From the NCBI GenBank assembly GCA_013076295.1, contig RQOL01000876.1:496001-560000 (forward strand): a stretch of DNA of 64,000 nt. Reading direction: 5' to 3'. Under the pieces are notes generated by a model, which ran no database searches, was not told the DNA's origin, and worked only from the letters and a program-made list of their open reading frames with translations. Position 1 is the first letter of the stretch. Each line of letters opens with the position of its first letter. This DNA comes from Sanderia malayensis (lineage: Eukaryota; Cnidaria; Scyphozoa; Semaeostomeae; Pelagiidae). Positions 32,091 to 42,414 of the stretch are shown here, piece by piece. A program made the translations under genes and the position numbers.

Positions 32091-32572
32091 TATAAGGATG
32101 GATGGATATGTAAATGGCTAAATGTAAGGTGATTGATCTCCTTTGACAAAGGAGTAATGACATACAAAGTCTTGCATAACCTCTGTCCGGGAAACCTTCG
32201 AGATAAATTCACTAAAAGGTCCATGATTTCTGAGTATAGAACCAGAAATCGTGGAGATCTGCAGATTCCTAAAGTTAAGTTAGAACATGCAAAGCGAAGT
32301 TTCTATTTTTCTGGAGTAAAAAACTGGAATGATATCCCTCACAATATTCGAGAAAAAGAATCAATCGCTCGTTTTAAATCAGGTTATAGAGAGTATCTTT
32401 TGAACCTTTTACAGGACCCAAACACGAACCCTTGGTAGAGCAGCGTCTTTAAGTTAATAATTTTTAAAACAAATATTGTAATTAGGTTTTCTTATATCTC
32501 CTTATTATTTTTGAGCTGAAAGGTGTATCGTGTATAAATATTATTAAAATGAAAATGAAAAATGAAAATGAA
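29955..32572 (+). mobile_element. LINE (CR1/L2-like), 5'-truncated, inserted in Gypsy protease
   Basis: It runs from the truncated endonuclease to the ATTATTAAAATGAAAATG tail at 32540-32572. Gypsy sequence stops at STDAYQQI and resumes at VTGQPL. Copy 1 (FISRQIYEQF ... GITGQPL) shows that roughly twenty codons of the Gypsy are missing at the junction. No clear target-site duplication was found. Confidence 0.7.
32133..32438 (+). pseudogene. LINE ORF C-terminal tail, separated by stops
   Basis: This 101-codon frame reads MTYKVLHNLCPGNLRDKF, then RNRGDLQIPKVKLEHAKRSF and WNDIPHNIREKESIARFKSG. This is the C-terminal tail that normally follows the RT in this LINE group; the 21457 copy has the equivalent FNNLPEEIQREKDHLKFKAF. 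Stops and a frameshift at 32088-32140 separate it from the main ORF. Confidence 0.6.
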
Positions 32573-33518
32573 GTTACTGGGCAACCTTTGACTTCCTCCG
32601 GCTCAGCTATTACCCAATTAACTTTTCCAGGGAGCACACATTTGCATACGGGTTTGTACTAATATGTTACAGCCACTGCAATGTATTCTTGGCTGGGATT
32701 TTATTGTTTCTCATCGGTTGAAATTATCTGTTCTTGGGGATACTTTTGTACTTGTGGGTCCACATGGTAGTACTCCCCTGATGCCTTTGCCATCCAGCAC
32801 CAAGCCAACTGCCCCTCCCCCGGGATTTCCAGCGGGGTCATGTACTGATTCATTTCAAGGAGGGGTGCAGCCTCTGTTTGACCAGTCTGCCACATGGGGA
32901 CCAGTTCGGGTGACTCTTTGTAGCAATATTACTGTACCGGAGCGTACAGAGTGCATCATACCTTGCAAACTTCCACCGAGTTGTTCTAATCAACTTGGTA
33001 TGATAAGCCCAAAAGTAGAACCTTCCAATTATTTGGTAGCATGTACAGTTAGCCAAGCCACGAACAGGAAAATTGCAGTGACAGTGATGAATACATCTAG
33101 TGAACCCCTTCAATTATATGCAGACCAGAATGTTGCTGAATTTTCACCAGTTAGTGAGTTAGTCCCATCGCCCTCTAACACTGACACGTTTCCATCTATC
33201 TGTACAACTGTCGAAGAGTCAGGATTTACAAAACAAACATAGACTGACCTAACGGCTGCAATTAATCCGAAGTTGTCTCCAACAAACAAGGCAGCACTGC
33301 TTAAAACATTATGCTCTTTCGAAGATGTATTTAGTGAAAGTTTAGGCCACACAACTGTGACAACTCACAGTATCGATACTGGTGAATCCACACCCATCCG
33401 GCAATACCCCCGTCGACTACCCTATCACTACCGAGAAGAGGTTGCCAAACAGGTAAATGACATGCTTTCCCAGGGGGTTGTTCAACCCAGCAGCAGTCCG
33501 TGGACTTCGCCAGTAGGA
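32573..33518 (+). pseudogene. Gypsy protease end and linker to reverse transcriptase, truncated
   Basis: Frames show VTGQPLTSSGSAITQLTFPG, then (32664-33242) FIVSHRLKLSVLGDTFVLVG and NITVPERTECIIPCKLP. After one stop at 33240, 33273 onwards gives ALLKTLCSFEDVFSESLGHT and YHYREEVAKQVNDMLSQGVV. The last motif, PSSSPWTSPV, is the first RT motif of Gypsy elements. The sequence ends exactly there, at the foreign block starting at 33519. Confidence 0.65.
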
Positions 33519-33990
33519 GATGGGGTGGGTGTCCGAGCCCACCTGGCCCACGCATGCGCAGTAGAATTTTTATTTCATTTTAGTGTTGAGATCACGCATG
33601 CGCGAGAGTCTTCGAGAATTGAAAAGAGCATGAACAGTAAAAAATAATCGAAAACGACAGGTTGTGGAAAGTTAGTTTGAAGTTGGAAAACATCGCCAAA
33701 GCTGATAAAAAACCCATACAAAGCTTAATAACTAAAAAACGGTTTTGTTTATGAAAAAGATTTTTACACCAATACAAAGAAAATCTCTTGGTTATATTGA
33801 ATGAATTATTTCATATTTTCCATGCACTTATAAGATGATAAGAATTTGTTAAATAAATCGCAAGAAAACACAAAAGTATCGAGGAACTGGCAAATTCACG
33901 TTCTCGGCTCGAGATTGAATTCAAAGAACCAATCAGAAACTTTCGAATGGACGTTCGAATGTACGCGTCAAATCTCTGTCATGAGAAATG
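33519..33990 (+). repeat. Terminal-repeat-like block of the segment carrying the C4HC3 gene
   Basis: It starts GTAGGAGATGGGGTGGGTGT and matches the inverted block ending at 3740 for about 430 bp. It contains CCAATCAGAAACTTTCGAATG and other possible promoter elements. It truncates the Gypsy reading frame, as an insertion end would. A matching inverted right end was not found; instead part of it (33865-33999) is repeated in direct orientation at 36221. Confidence 0.5.
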
Positions 33991-33999
33991 AGAGATCAG
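33865..33999. repeat. Left copy of a direct repeat flanking the C4HC3 gene
   Basis: AACACAAAAGTATCGAGGAA, then CTGGCAAATTCACGTTCTCG and ATTGAATTCAAAGAACCAAT through ATGAGAAATGAGAGATCAG. The copy at 36221-36357 has the same series with a few changes. The repeat includes a CCAAT box and TTC/GAA motifs. Confidence 0.8.
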
Positions 34000-34005
34000 A
34001 AACTT

Positions 34006-34918
34006 CCATAGAGATAGGATATAAGATACACTAGAGTGTGCACTCCAATTGACGCATCGATACAAAAGTTGAAGCATTGGCGGCCATCTTGTTGGAGGCT
34101 CGCGGACGAAATTTACGGTCTGAAGCCTTAGAATTCAAATGTAAAATACGTGGATATTATTATGGCTGAAGATCAAATAAATACTCAAATGTTCCTCAAA
34201 TCATGGTCGGTTCAACATATTAAAGTTTTATTGGTGGATCGAATGTATTACTACTATTTTTAGAAGACCATATTTTGCTGTGGAATGCTATATGAAAACA
34301 GTGGCCTTGGCATTTTGCGATACGATACGAAGTACGGGCGAATTTGTATTTTACGGACGACGTCCAAACTAGGTAAATTAGATATCAATCGATAGGAAAT
34401 GACTTACTGAGTATGAATCTGCAATAAAATTTGTGCAACACGCCCGCATTCAAAAGTTATGCCCCTTTTTATTGGGGGCCTAACACCTATACAACTCACC
34501 GATCGACAGCAACTAAAGGTGGGCGCAAGTAAAAATATTGCTAAAATCCTTTAAATGCGGGGGTCTTTTGCAAATATTATTGCAGATTCATACTCAGGAG
34601 GTCATTTCCGATCGATTGATATTTAATTTACCCTATTTGGGGGCAGTCGGTAGAATGAAAATCCGTCCTTCTAAAAATAGTAGTAATACATTCGATCCAA
34701 AAACAAAACTTCAATATGTTGAACCGACTATGATATTATGAAGGTTCCAATCTTTATTTGAGGTTAAGCAATCGTAATATCCATGTAATTCTTGTTCAAA
34801 GTATAAGGGTTCAGACCGTGAAATTCTGAAATGAGCCTCCAACAAGATGGCGTCCAAACTGCGTCACCGCCCGGGGCCTGGTTCGCACTCTAGTGTATAT
34901 TATATCATATCTCTATGG
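34006..34918. mobile_element. 913-bp palindromic MITE with 6-bp duplication
   Basis: The ends are CCATAGAGATAGGATATAAG and, inverted, the sequence ending ATATCATATCTCTATGG. Complementarity runs through almost the whole element: TCGGTTCAACATATTAAAG near 34208 pairs with TTCAATATGTTGAACCGA near 34710, and CATCTTGTTGGAGGCTC pairs with GAGCCTCCAACAAGATG. AAACTT flanks both sides (34000-34005 and 34919-34924). The related sequence at 36354 has a single AAACTT and no insertion, so it serves as an empty-site comparison. The element separates a promoter-like region from the ATG at 34966. Confidence 0.85.
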
Positions 34919-34965
34919 AAACTTCTGTCTTTCCTTCGTTTCAGAAGAAATATAAAGACTAAAGA

Positions 34966-36152
34966 ATGGATGTAAGTGCTAATTGTTTTTAAATACTAAG
35001 CAGGTGTTTTAAAAAACAGCGACAGCTTTGAAAGTTGACGCGCTTTTTCAAATTTCGTAAAACTTTCTTTGAAAAGCTTTAATAAGTTGTTATTATATTT
35101 CAGCGACCAAGAGCAAGAAGAAGTGCATTGAGGTATGTAATGTTAATAGCATAAGACTATGCAATACTTATCATTTTATTATTTGTTTACAAAAACTTCA
35201 CCTGGCCCGGGTTCTATCATAGACTCGTGCGTGCTCGTATATAAACCAGGCCACTCGGAATCTGGAAGGACTCGAACCACATTTTTATTCTAGGTTGTCA
35301 AGAGAGGAAATTTTCCCCGAGGGAAATTGTAGGATATGTATGAGTGACGATACGGAGGAGGGAGCTTTTCGCCGATGTACCCAGTGCCGGCAGGTGTATC
35401 ATGCGGCATGTAGCATACAGTAAGTTGTTGTTTATCTATTAATTATGCTTTTTTACTTAATAATTGATTATTTTTAATTGGTTATTCTTATGTTTAGATG
35501 GAGCGAATACAACAACAACTGTCCGCTGTGCAGGCTGACGCCAGCAGTATATGTACGGATTGAGGTAGTTTTTAATATAATTTTTACTCATTCTAATACA
35601 CATTTTAATGTAAAGATCTTCGCTTAAATCTTTTTTTTGTATTTTTAGATATTGCAATCAACGCCTCAACTCAGGAGAGCACCGCCGCAAACACCACCGC
35701 GAACACCACTGCGAAGAGTGCGGAGATCTCGCCGATCTCGACGAAGAACATCAACACCGCCGATGCGGGCTCGCCTGTCCCTAAGATCATCACCAACATC
35801 GAGAATATCTCGTCGATTTCTCAGGGTAGCATCACCAACAACACCACCATCATCACCACTGTCATCACCACCATCATCACCGATAACAGTATCATCAACA
35901 TCATCGCCAGTAACGATGCTATCGCCACCAATAATAACACAATTGTCACCAACAGCATTGGAAGAGCCAGTTGAGGCTGCACCAGCAGCATTAGAAGAGC
36001 CATGGGTTCCATCGGGGAGTACTGACTGGCAAGATCTCCCAAGCCCATGGCAGGACACAGTCAACGAAATGGCCAGGATGGCAGTTGATGGAGGCATCTC
36101 TCCAACAATGGTCGTCAATCCCGGGTACAGCCCGAGCATCGAAGACGCATAG
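34966..36152 (+). CDS. Five-exon gene for a C4HC3 zinc-finger (RING/PHD-like) protein
   Basis: Exons read 34966-34971, 35104-35132, 35294-35419, 35498-35564 and 35649-36152, all bounded by GT and AG (donors GTAAGT, GTATGT, GTAAGT, GTAGTT). The first four total 228 nt, and the joined frame is open for 243 residues. Residues about 24-65 form a C4HC3 finger (CRIC, CTQC, YHAAC, CPLC) of RING-variant or PHD type. An arginine- and proline-rich stretch follows, then an S/T/P-rich low-complexity region and an acidic end (NPGYSPSIEDA). RING-type fingers often act as ubiquitin ligases and PHD fingers read histones; which applies here is open. AAATATAAAGAC just upstream could be its TATA box. The gene sits in a mobile-looking segment. 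Confidence 0.7.
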
Positions 36153-36488
36153 AAATTATTTATGAGAAGGAAAAACAATTTCTTTTATATACTCTTCAAG
36201 CTCTAACGTGAAATAGTACGCGAACACAAAAATATCGAGGAACTGGCAAATTCACGTTCTCGACTCGATATTGAATTCAAAGAACCAATCAGAAACTTTC
36301 GAATGCGTTGTTCGAATGTACGCGTCAAATCTCTGTCATGAGAAATGAGAAAGCAGAAACTTCTCAACCTCGAACCCAGGGCCCTTCCAGCTTCGCTGAC
36401 ATGGCCCTGGTACCTACTTCCAGATTTGTTGGGAATTTATTCCATGTGATTATGCAAAAACATACATGAAGTTAAAATATCAGGGTAA
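36153..36488. other. Right copy of the direct repeat and a segment shared with the provirus promoter
   Basis: 36221-36357 repeats 33865-34005. It is followed at about 36364-36432 by CAACCTCGAACCCAGGGCCC, then TTCGCTGACATGGCCCTGGT. That is the reverse complement of 50410-50470 upstream of the Polinton promoter. The rest, to the Helitron start at 36489, is unremarkable. Confidence 0.6.
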
Positions 36489-36825
36489 TCAACCTTATAC
36501 TAAAATCTGAGCGGTAAAGGTGTTGCGCTCAAAGGCTTCCCTTCGCCAGTTTTGTCCGGCCGGTTTTCAGATTCTGCCTGCTCTATTTAATTCCAAACCA
36601 ACTCGGACGTCTTCCCAATAACGTGTATATTTGCATAACCTATTTGCTTTTTTGAAATTCGTTTTGATTTTAGCGATATTTCCAATTTTCTAACTCGAAA
36701 ATTCTTCGCCCTTTGTTTTCCCTCGGGGGTTCCATGGACCGTGTGTTCGGGGAATGGATGGAGCTATTAAAACTTGCATAATTTCAACTGAAAGTATATT
36801 ACTTTGCGTGTCTATCCCACTTTTG

Positions 36826-37650
36826 TTCAATATCACTGTTCCACTCAGATCAGAGGCAATAACAATAAAAAACCCACCCCACTTTTGTTGAACATCGCTA
36901 TTCTATTCAGATCCAAAGCCAAAACAACAGAAACCCACCCCACTTCTGTTGAAGATCGCTGTTTCACTCAGATACAAGGCCAAAACAACAGAAACCCACC
37001 CCACTTCTGTTGAAGATCGCTGTTTCACTCAGATCGAAGGCCAAAACAACAGAACCCCACCCCACTTCTGTTGAAGATCGCTGTTTCACTCAGATCAAAG
37101 GCCAAAACAACGGAAACCCACCCTACTTTTTATGAAGATCGCTATCCCACTCAGGTCGAAGGCCAAAACAACAGAAACCCACCCTACTTTTTCTGAAGAT
37201 CGCTATCCCACTCAGATCGAAGGCCAAAACAACAGAAAACCACCCCACTTCTGTTGAAGATCGCTGTTTCACTCAGATAGAAGGCCAAAACAACAGAAAC
37301 CCACCCCACGTCTGTTGAAGATCGCTGTTTCACCCTGATCGAAGGCCAAAACAACAGAGCCCCACCCCACTTCTGTTGAAGATCGCTGTTTCACTCAGGT
37401 CGAAGGCCAAAACAACAGAAACCCACCCCACTTCTGTTGAAGATCGCTGTTTCACTCAGATCAAAGGTCAAAACAACGGAAACCCACCCTACTTTTTATG
37501 AAGATCGCTATCCCACTCAGGTCGAAGGCCAAAACAACAGAAACCCACCCCACTTCTGTTGAAGATCGCTGTTTCACTCAGATCAAAGGCCAAAACAACG
37601 GAAACCCACCCTACTCTTTATGAAGATCGCTGTTCCACTTACATCGGAGG
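36826..37650 (+). repeat. About 60-bp minisatellite, unit 1
   Basis: About thirteen copies of a 60- to 61-bp unit with TGAAGATCGCTGTTTCACTC, AGATCGAAGGCCAAAACAAC and AGAAACCCACCCCACTTCTG. Two main variants (CTGTTTCACTC and CTATCCCACTC) alternate in blocks, which suggests duplication of several units at a time. Confidence 0.9.
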
Positions 37651-37659
37651 CCAACATAC

Positions 37660-37696
37660 TAGGGAGGTGGCGCGCGAAGCGCGCCAGCCTTCCTAG
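37660..37696 (+). terminator. Helitron 3' end hairpin, unit 1
   Basis: ACTAGGGAGGTGGCGCGC-GAA-GCGCGCCAGCCTTCCTAG. The inner 7-bp GC stem with a GAA loop is perfect. The outer CTAGGGAGG/CCTTCCTAG bases extend it into a nearly complete palindrome. Helitrons use a hairpin a few bases before CTRR as the replication terminator. Confidence 0.8.
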
Positions 37697-38329
37697 TCAC
37701 TATAATACTAAAATTGGAGCGGTAAAGGTGTTGCGCTCAAAGGCTTCTCTTCGCGAGTTTTGTGGGCCACGTTTCCTACAATTTTCCCGCTCTATTTATT
37801 TTCAAAACTACTCGGACGTTTTCCCAGTAACGTGTATTTTTGCAACGCCTTATTGCTTTTTAGAAATTCGTTTTGATTTTCGAGATATTTCCAATTTTCT
37901 AACTCGAACATTCTTCGCCTTTTGTTTTCCCGTAATCAGGCCTTTCTCTTTCGTGTGAGAGGATGGAGTGCGTGCTGTTCTTTCGCCTTTTGTTTTGCGT
38001 GCGGGGGGACGTGTCCAGAGCTTTGTTGCGTACTGAAGCTTTTGAATCGAACAAAACGTGTTGTGCTCCGCGACCCCCTGACCAATACGGCGTCTGGATG
38101 ATGTTTCGTTTCTGTAAAGATCGATCGTGCATTTTTTTGCGTTGCCAAGCCTCTTCGAAACAATGAAACCCTGTTACGTTTCGCACTTATCCTTTTGCGT
38201 CCTTTGTTAACGTGACCGTTGGTTGACAAGGAAAAAGGAAAGGAAAGTGTGCAATTCATTTTTCATTTTCGAATTTGGGATGGGCAGGCAAACCGAATGG
38301 ATTTTTTTCGTTGGATGTCTGTTTTATTT

Positions 38330-39310
38330 TTGCTGCCGTTTTACTCGAGATTTCCAACTATAAGCTTCAGGATTTAACTGGTAAGTCTCTAAGTTGTTTC
38401 TGTTTGCCTTTACTAAATTTCTTTGTACCTTCTTATCGTGATTTCAACATATTCAGGTTAACTGGTTTATAGAAATGTTTACGCGCTCTAAATTTCTAAA
38501 TAATCCTTTGCTTTAGAAATCCCCACTGTACTTAATCGAATACTAAAACGATGAATTATCAAATTCTGCTTTTATAATTACAGGTCTGGATACAACGATC
38601 TAAATAAGGAACTTCAGAAACAGCAATTTCGTGATTTCACTCAACTGAAAGCCTTCAAAGCACGTGGTGCAGTTGTCTAAAAGCTATTTTGCCCTCCCTT
38701 GCCATCAACTGGAATTTTGCTTCAATGTTGCTCTTCAGAACTGTTACGAGCAGAACTGTACTGGTAAGTGGCTAAGTTGTTTCTCTTTGCCTTTCCTAAA
38801 TTTCTTTGTACCTTCTTATCTTGATTTCAATATATTCATGTCAACTGGTTTTTAGAAATTTTTGCGCGTTCTAAATTTCTAAATAATTCTTTGCTTTACA
38901 AATCTCCACTATATTAAATCGAATACTAAACCGACGAATGATCAAATTCTGCTTTTATAAGAACAGGTTTGGATACAACGATGTAACTCATGAATTTCAG
39001 AAACAGCAGTTTCGGGATTTCACTGAACCGAAGCTAAACCATTGTTCTAAACACGTGGAGTTGCCTAAAAGATATTTTGCTGTTACTATTACTATTGCTG
39101 TTACTAGAGATATTACTATTGCCGACTTGCCATCCGCCTGCTAACATTGTGGATTCATCGTTCAAGCACATCAATTTCTTTCTGGAACAGACAGACGCTG
39201 GAAAGGATTCTTCAATGCCACGTGGATTCCAAAAGTGCCTGCCACCAAGGGTGATGTGATTCGCTATTCAAAACACGAAAGTTGTGGATTTTGGCCTGTG
39301 AAAGATGTGA
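38330..39310 (+). repeat. Tandem exon/intron-like cassettes in Helitron unit 2
   Basis: Two cassettes of about 370 bp each contain a donor-like CTGGTAAGT, an intron-like AT-rich stretch and an acceptor-like (T)TACAG or AACAG. Each is followed by TCTGGATACAACGAT or TTTGGATACAACGAT and GAATTTCAGAAACAGCA-type sequence. They look like captured gene fragments that duplicated. Frames are short, and the source gene is not recognised. Confidence 0.5.
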
Positions 39311-39799
39311 GTAAATTGTAAAAACTTTCATGATCTGCTGTATTTAAAAGCACTTATATTTAATCATTTTCGACTGGTACCTGGGTGTTTAGAAGCATTC
39401 AAAAACATGGACCCGGAACAACTTGGAATGGCAATCGGGAACGGGATTACATGCACCGTGTGCTCGGGAGAGATTTGATCTCTATTTTTTAAATTGTTTA
39501 TTCTTTAATCAAAATCTCGAATCCAGTGGATCAATTCATTCGCAATGGTTTTCTGATATTACTCGCAAACCTGATCAATTGTTCACTGAGCTTCTTCTCT
39601 GCGTCGGTTTTGAGTTGAGGCGTTTCTGCCACGCTGAATAAAGTGCTGGATTTCTCGCATCATGGGAAAACATGGACCTGGAACAACCTGGAATGGAAAC
39701 CGGGGCTCGGGGGTCCCATGGACCGTGTGTTCGGGGAATGGATGGAACTATTAAAACTTGCATAATTTCAACTGAAAGTATATTACTTTGCGTGTCCAT

Positions 39800-40020
39800 C
39801 CCACTTTGTTGAAGATCACTGTCCCACTCAGATCGAAGGCCAAAACGACAGAAACCCACCCCACTTTTGTTTAAGATCGCTGTCCCACTCAGATCGAAGG
39901 CCAAAACAACAGAAACCCACCCCACTTTTGTTGACGATCGCTGTCCCACTCAGATCGAAGGCCAAAACAACAGAAACCCACCCCACTTTTGTTCAAAACC
40001 ACTGTTCCACTCAAAGCAAG
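39800..40020 (+). repeat. About 60-bp minisatellite, unit 2
   Basis: About four copies, mostly of the GCTGTCCCACTCAGATCGAA variant, in the same place relative to the hairpin. Confidence 0.9.
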
Positions 40021-40030
40021 GCCAACACAC

Positions 40031-40067
40031 TAGGGAGGTGGCGCGCGAAGCGCGCCAGCCTTCCTAG
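40031..40067 (+). terminator. Helitron 3' end hairpin, unit 2
   Basis: Same hairpin and CTAG as unit 1, directly followed by the TC of unit 3. Confidence 0.8.
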
Positions 40068-40689
40068 TCACTATAATACTAAAATCTGAGCGGTAAAGGT
40101 GTTGCGCTCAAAGGCTTCCCTTCGCGAGTTTTGTGGGCCACGTTTCATCCAATTTCGTCACTCTATTTATTCCCAAAACTACTCGGACGTTTTCCCAGTA
40201 ACGTGTATATTTGCAACGCCTTTTTGCTTTTTCGAAATTCGTTTTGGTTTTCGAGATATTTCCAAATTTCTAACTCGAAAATTCTTCGCTCTTTGTTTTC
40301 CGTTAACGAGGCTTTTCTCTTTCGTGTGAGAGGATGGAGTGCGTGCTGTTCTTTCGCCTTTTATTTTGCGTGCGGGGGGACGTGTCCAGAGCTTTGACGC
40401 GTACTGAACCTTTTGAATCGAACAATACGTGTTGTGCTCAGTGACCCCCTGACCATTACGGCGTCTGGATGATGTTATGTTTCTGTAAAGATCGATCCTG
40501 CATTGTTTTGCGTTGCTAAGCCTTTTCGAAACAATGAAACCCTGTTACGTTTCGCACTTATTCGTTTGCGCCCTTTGTTACTCTGGCTTTTCGTTGACAA
40601 GGAAAGTGTGCAATGCAATTGACTTTTCATTTTCGAATTTCGAATTTGGGGGGATGGGAGGGCAGGCAAACCGAATGGATTTATTTTGT

Positions 40690-41650
40690 TGGATGGCTGT
40701 TTTATTTTTGCTGCCGTGTTACTCGAGATTTCCAACTAAAAGCTTCAGGATTTAGCTGGTAAGTAGCTAAGTTGTTTCTGTTTGCCTTTGCTAAATTTCT
40801 TTGTACCTTCTTATCTTGATTTCAATATATTCAGGTCGACTGGTTTTTAGAAATTCTTACGCGTTCTAAAGTTCTAAATAATTCATTGCTTTAGAAATCC
40901 CCATTGCACTAAACCGAACACTAAAACGATGAATTATCAAATTCTTCTTTTATAATTACAGGTCTGGATACAACGATCTAAATAAGGAATTTCAGAAACA
41001 GCAATTTCGTGCTTTCACTCAACCGAAGGCCTTCAAAGCACGTGGTGCAGTTGTCTAAAAGCTATTTTGCTCTCCTTTGCCATCAACTGGAATTTTACTT
41101 GAATGTTACTCTTCAGAACTTTTACGAGCAGAACTTTACTGGTAAGTGGCTGAGTTGTTTCCATATTCCTTTACTAAACTTCTTTGTATCCTTCTTATCG
41201 TGTTTTCAAGATATTCTGATGAGCTGGTTTATAGAAATTTTTCCGCGCTCTAAATTTCTAAATAATTCTTTGCTTTACAAATCTCCACTATATCAAATCG
41301 AATACTAAACCGATGAATAATCAAATTCTGCTTTTATAAGAACAGGTTTGGATACAACGATGTAACTGATGAATTTCAGAAACAGCAATTTTGGGATTTC
41401 ACTGAACCGAAGGCGTTCTAAACACGTGGGGTTGTCTAAAAGCTATTTTGCTGAACTACTATTGCCGACTTGCCATCCGCCTGCTAACATTGTGGATTCA
41501 TCGTTCAAGCACAACAATTTCTTTCTGGATCAGATAAACGCTGGAAAGGTTGCTTCAATTCCACTTGGATTCTAAAAGTGCCTCTCACTGAGCGTGATTC
41601 GCTATTCAAAACACGAAAGTTGTGGATTTTGGCCTGTGAAAGATGTGAGT
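40690..41650 (+). repeat. Tandem exon/intron-like cassettes in Helitron unit 3
   Basis: The same two cassettes as in unit 2, with donor-like CTGGTAAGT at about 40756 and 41140 and acceptor-like ends near 40962 and 41345. The copy present in both units shows that the capture predates the array. Confidence 0.5.
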
Positions 41651-42414
41651 AAATTGTTCAAAAACTTTCATGATCTGCTGTATTTAAAAGCACTTATATT
41701 TAATCATTTTTGACTGGTCCCTGGGTGTTTAAGAGCGTTCAACTTTGGGGCCCCACTAAAATTTTCATAATGGGCTTGCGTATTGCTTTCATGGAATTCG
41801 TGTAGTTATAAACATGCGTTATTGAGTGCCAACTGGTGTATTAAAAGTGTGTATTCTTTAATCGAAATCTCGAATGAAATTGATAAATTCAGTCCGAATC
41901 TGTTTTCTCATATTATGTACTCACAAATCTGATCCTTTGTTCACAAAGTTTCTCTGCATGGGGCTCGAGTTGAGGCGTTTCTGCCACACTGGCTAAAATA
42001 GCTGCTGAAATTTGTGCATGGATAAAAACATGGACCCAGAACAACTTGGAATGGCAATCGGGGCTCGGGATTACATGCACCGTGTGCTAGGGAGAGTTAA
42101 TCTGTATTTTTTAAACTGTTTATTCTTTAATCAAAATCTCGAATCCAGTGGATCAATTCATTCGCAATGGTTTTCTGATATTACTCGCAAACCTGATCTA
42201 TTGTTCACAAAGCTTATTCTCTCCGTGGGTTTTGAGTTGAGGTGTTTCTGCTACGCGGAATAAAGTGCTGGATTTCTCGCATCAGGGGAAAACATGGACC
42301 TGGAACAACCTGGAATGGAAACAGGGGCTCGGGGTTCCATGGACCGTGTGTTCGGGGAATGGATGGAGCTATTAAAACTTGCATAATTTCAACTGAAAGT
42401 ATATTACTTTGCGT

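Larger units (their letters stand above)
28554..33518 (+). mobile_element. Gypsy-type LTR retrotransposon (copy 2), interrupted and truncated
   Basis: On the plus strand: 5' LTR (28554-28817), Gag (28846-29706), start of protease (to about 29955), a LINE insertion (about 29955-32572), then the protease-RT linker up to the beginning of RT (33518). The element stops there against a terminal-repeat-like block. It belongs to the same family as the minus-strand copy at 3756-7296 and is better preserved. Confidence 0.75.
36489..37696 (+). mobile_element. Helitron unit 1 (nonautonomous, 1.2 kb)
   Basis: Its 5' end TCAACCTTATACTAAAATC is slightly diverged from the other units. It shares the GAGCGGTAAAGGTGTTGCGC start region, then jumps near 36725 to GGTTCCATGGACCGTGTGTT and the roughly 60-bp array (36826-37620), and ends with hairpin plus CTAG. 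It is a deletion derivative without the exon-like cassettes of units 2 and 3. Confidence 0.75.
37697..40067 (+). mobile_element. Helitron unit 2 (nonautonomous, 2.4 kb)
   Basis: It has 5' TCACTATAATACTAAAATTG, the conserved 5' region, two tandem exon/intron-like cassettes (38330-39310), a short 60-bp array (39806-40010), the hairpin and CTAG. No long ORF. Confidence 0.8.

Noticed and set aside
35666..36178. 170-codon minus-strand ORF (D/G/V-rich) opposite exon 5 of the C4HC3 gene
   Set aside because: It is the antisense of S/T/P repeats (CATCATCACC), while the plus-strand exon is supported by four splice junctions that keep frame.
36826..37650. Regular repeats of about 60 bp resembling a CRISPR array
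   Set aside because: The whole unit repeats without unique spacers, and the context is an animal Helitron. It is a minisatellite.
37899..38259. Minus-strand ORFs of 95 to 107 codons in Helitron units 2 to 4
   Set aside because: They lie in the conserved 5' region of nonautonomous units, change frame between units and show no domain.
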